Positions 4,819-5,712 of a DNA stretch of 5,712 bases are shown in pieces (position 1 is the stretch's first letter; each line of letters begins with the position of its first letter). The stretch comes from Pseudomonadota bacterium. Its GTDB lineage: Bacteria; Desulfobacterota; Desulfovibrionia; Desulfovibrionales; Desulfovibrionaceae. Position numbers and translations under genes: made by a program. The DNA lies in assembly GCA_023453335.1 (NCBI GenBank), contig JAEXTU010000274.1, forward strand, positions 1 through 5,712. Direction: 5' to 3'. The notes under the pieces were generated by a model. That model searched no databases, had not been told where the DNA came from, and was given only the letters and a program-made list of their open reading frames with translations.

Positions 4819-5430
4819 TTACTGGGCCGGGGCGGGCTGCGCCGTGGCGGCCTGGCCGTGGCCGGAGCCCATGCCCTGCATCATGGCGCACTTGCCGCCC
4901 TCCATCATGCCGCCGCCCATGTTGCCCATCATCTCCATCATGCCGCCCATGCCGGGGCCCATCATCCCCTTGCCCATGGGCATGGTGATGCCGGTTTCCT
5001 CGGCGATCTTGATGCGGCGGTCGATCATGGCGTCCTGCATCTCGCCCTGCAGGGCGGCTAGGTCCTTGGACAGGGCCGCGGCCTTCTTGCGGTCGGCCTT
5101 GGGCTGGGCCAGCACGGCCTCCATCTCGGCGTTCTTGGCCCACATGCGCTGGCGGATGTCCGCGGCCTTGGCGGCAAAGGCCTTGTCGATGGCCGCCGCC
5201 GCGGCCTGCTTCTCCGGGGTCAGCTGGGCGTAGGGGTTCATGTTGCCCATCATGCCGCCCTGGCCTCCCATCATGCCGCCTTGGCCCTTCATCTGGCCCA
5301 TGTCATGGGCAGCGGCAGGCTTGGCGTCGGTTTCCGGATGGTGGGGGTCGGCGGCCAGAGCCGGCAGGGCCGCGGCCAGGGTGAGCAGGGCGGCGAACAG
5401 GACGGTTTTGTAGCTGAGGCGATTGATCAC
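4819..5430 (-). CDS. Periplasmic Met/His-rich Spy/CpxP/ZraP-family protein
   Basis: The 203-residue precursor starts at a GTG (5430) preceded by AAGGAG with ideal spacing; an upstream extension of the frame lacks such a site and would bury the signal peptide. Residues 1-26 form a Sec signal (positive RLSYK, hydrophobic VLFAALLTLAAALP) with probable cleavage at ALA|AD. The core at about 68-146 is a long helical region, LTPEKQ then RQRMWAKNAEMEAVLAQPK, typical of ZraP (COG3678), a zinc-associated periplasmic chaperone or metal sensor. It is flanked by metal-ligand-rich arms: HH (30-31), the heptad GQGGMMG twice (49-62), and a Met-rich C-terminus (150-188) with the only cysteine (C181). The Met-rich arms suggest copper(I) or other soft metals more than zinc; this is inference. 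It has its own promoter and terminator. Confidence 0.85.
   Translation of the reverse strand: MINRLSYKTVLFAALLTLAAALPALAADPHHPETDAKPAAAHDMGQMKGQGGMMGGQGGMMGNMNPYAQLTPEKQAAAAAIDKAFAAKAADIRQRMWAKNAEMEAVLAQPKADRKKAAALSKDLAALQGEMQDAMIDRRIKIAEETGITMPMGKGMMGPGMGGMMEMMGNMGGGMMEGGKCAMMQGMGSGHGQAATAQPAPAQ
5248..5289 (-). repeat. Two 21-nt tandem repeats encoding GQGGMMG
   Basis: Two adjacent 21-nt units (5248-5268 and 5269-5289) share CATCATGCCGCC followed by a similar TGGCC segment on the plus strand. They encode the duplicated heptad GQGGMMG (residues 49-62) in the Met-rich arm of the ZraP-like protein. The copy number may vary between strains through slippage. Confidence 0.7.
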
Positions 5431-5462
5431 GGTATCTCCTTGGGTTGGGTGGTTAAGGGTGC

Positions 5463-5501
5463 CCGGCCCTGCCGTAGGCGTGCGCCCGAAAGGCTGGCCG
5501 G
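5463..5501 (-). other. Possible 5'-leader hairpin of the ZraP-like mRNA
   Basis: CCGGCC (5501-5496 on the minus strand) is complementary to GGCCGG (5468-5463), enclosing 27 nt. It would form at the extreme 5' end of the predicted transcript, which starts near 5502, and leave the Shine-Dalgarno free. A stabilising 5' stem is plausible, but short G/C arms are common in this composition. Confidence 0.3.
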
Positions 5502-5507
5502 AATCCA

Positions 5508-5521
5508 TAGTATACCTACTA
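5508..5521 (-). promoter_or_regulatory. Dyad TAGTA-N4-TACTA overlapping the -10 of the ZraP-like gene
   Basis: Read on the minus strand this is TAGTAGGTATACTA, a perfect 5-bp inverted repeat. It covers the -10 element TATACT (5514-5509) and the end of the spacer, a classic place for a repressor. A wider CCATA...TATGG pair (5505-5509 and 5528-5532) surrounds it. The A/T-rich composition stands out from the G/C-rich surroundings. The regulator is not identifiable here. Confidence 0.45.
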
Positions 5522-5555
5522 AATCCGTATGGTAAAGAGCCCCAAAAAAAGAAAA
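5509..5555 (-). promoter_or_regulatory. Sigma-70 promoter with UP-like T tract for the ZraP-like gene
   Basis: TTTACC (5536-5531) and TATACT (5514-5509, 5 of 6 consensus bases) are separated by 16 bp. TTTTCTTTTTTT (5555-5544) lies about 8-19 bp upstream of the -35, the position of an UP element. Transcription should start near 5502, giving a leader of about 72 nt. The T tract could instead serve termination of the small gene ending at 5562. Confidence 0.6.
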
Positions 5556-5561
5556 CGGGCA

Positions 5562-5690
5562 CTACTGGCGATGCCGGTCCCTGCGCCCCGGCTGGCGGCG
5601 CAGCCGGACCGGCTCCACCTGCGGGGCGGGCAGGGCGGCGAAGAGGGCGCGGACTGCAAGGACCAGGACAAGGGCCAGGAGTGCGGCCAT
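5562..5690 (-). CDS. 42-residue predicted single-span membrane peptide
   Basis: The ATG at 5690 follows GGAGG with 7 nt spacing, the strongest ribosome site in this part of the window, and the frame stops at TAG 5564-5562. The product starts MAALLALVLVLAVRALFAAL (1-20), one hydrophobic span interrupted by an arginine, then AP/V residues and a very basic tail (R29-R41 with nine Arg or His residues). By charge, the tail should remain cytoplasmic. I know no family match. It lies upstream of the ZraP-like gene on the same strand, but the promoter between them suggests separate or only partly joint transcription. It may end an operon that continues past the right edge, where small membrane peptides often accompany transporters. 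A chance ORF in G/C-rich DNA cannot be excluded, but the Shine-Dalgarno argues against it. Confidence 0.6.
   Translation of the reverse strand: MAALLALVLVLAVRALFAALPAPQVEPVRLRRQPGRRDRHRQ
5574..5612 (-). other. Long imperfect hairpin within the 3' end of the 42-codon gene
   Basis: On the minus strand CCGGTCC (5612-5606), a GG bulge and CTGCGCC (5603-5597) pair with GGCGCAG (5587-5581) and GGACCGG (5580-5574), a 14-bp stem with a 9-nt loop. It lies inside the coding sequence and is followed about 18 nt later by TTTTCTTTTTTT. That gap is too long for a classical intrinsic terminator, but the hairpin may protect the 3' end or assist termination. Confidence 0.5.
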
Positions 5691-5712
5691 GGGAAGTCCT
5701 CCGCGGCCCGGG

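Noticed and set aside
3823..5061. Long plus-strand frame across the transporter and the convergent genes
   Set aside because: It changes composition at each gene boundary, is Gly/Ala/His/Arg-rich and shadows three well-supported genes.
5431..5562. N-terminal extension of the ZraP-like protein to 247 residues
   Set aside because: It would place 44 residues before a clear Sec signal and runs through the promoter; the GTG at 5430 has a near-perfect AAGGAG.

Overview
This is a very GC-rich window with strongly G/C-biased third codon positions. It looks like a chromosomal segment of an anaerobic proteobacterium; a Desulfovibrio-like sulfate reducer is my best guess. That guess rests on the four-cluster ferredoxin beside a GltD-like flavoprotein, the ZraP-like Met-rich periplasmic protein and the general gene style, not on a marker gene. 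I see no rRNA, tRNA, CRISPR array, insertion sequence or phage gene.

Layout. (a) 1-106, minus strand: the first 35 codons of an unidentified gene that leaves the window, preceded by about 315 bp without a convincing gene. (b) 422-2364, minus strand: a three-gene operon read from 2364 downward. It encodes a GltD-like FAD/NAD(P)H oxidoreductase without the GltD iron-sulfur domain, a ferredoxin-like protein with ligands for four [4Fe-4S] clusters, and a small MTH1187/YqgV-type protein coupled by an ATGA overlap. (c) 2365-2499: a compact divergent promoter region containing two short dyads. (d) 2500-4444, plus strand: an MBL-fold hydrolase followed 16 bp later by an MFS transporter. (e) 4455-4706, minus strand: an 83-residue conserved-looking hypothetical protein, convergent with the transporter. 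(f) 4819-5690, minus strand: a secreted Met/His-rich Spy/ZraP-type protein with its own promoter and rho-independent terminator, and upstream of it a 42-codon predicted single-span membrane peptide gene, shorter than ordinary ORF cut-offs.

How the genes may work together. The flavoprotein and polyferredoxin look like the two accessory electron-transfer subunits that would shuttle electrons between NAD(P)H and a catalytic partner. Tungsten aldehyde:ferredoxin oxidoreductase complexes of the AorABC type are the closest precedent I know, but no catalytic subunit is encoded here. The ZraP-like gene and the 42-residue membrane peptide suggest an envelope or metal-stress locus continuing past the right edge. 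The MBL/MFS pair may be a detoxification or export unit, but its substrate cannot be read from sequence.

The most useful leads are the orphan redox module, the altered cysteine spacing at the ferredoxin's third cluster, the unlisted 42-codon gene with a long hairpin in its 3' end, the dyad on the ZraP-like promoter, and an 8-codon ORF overlapping the MBL start.
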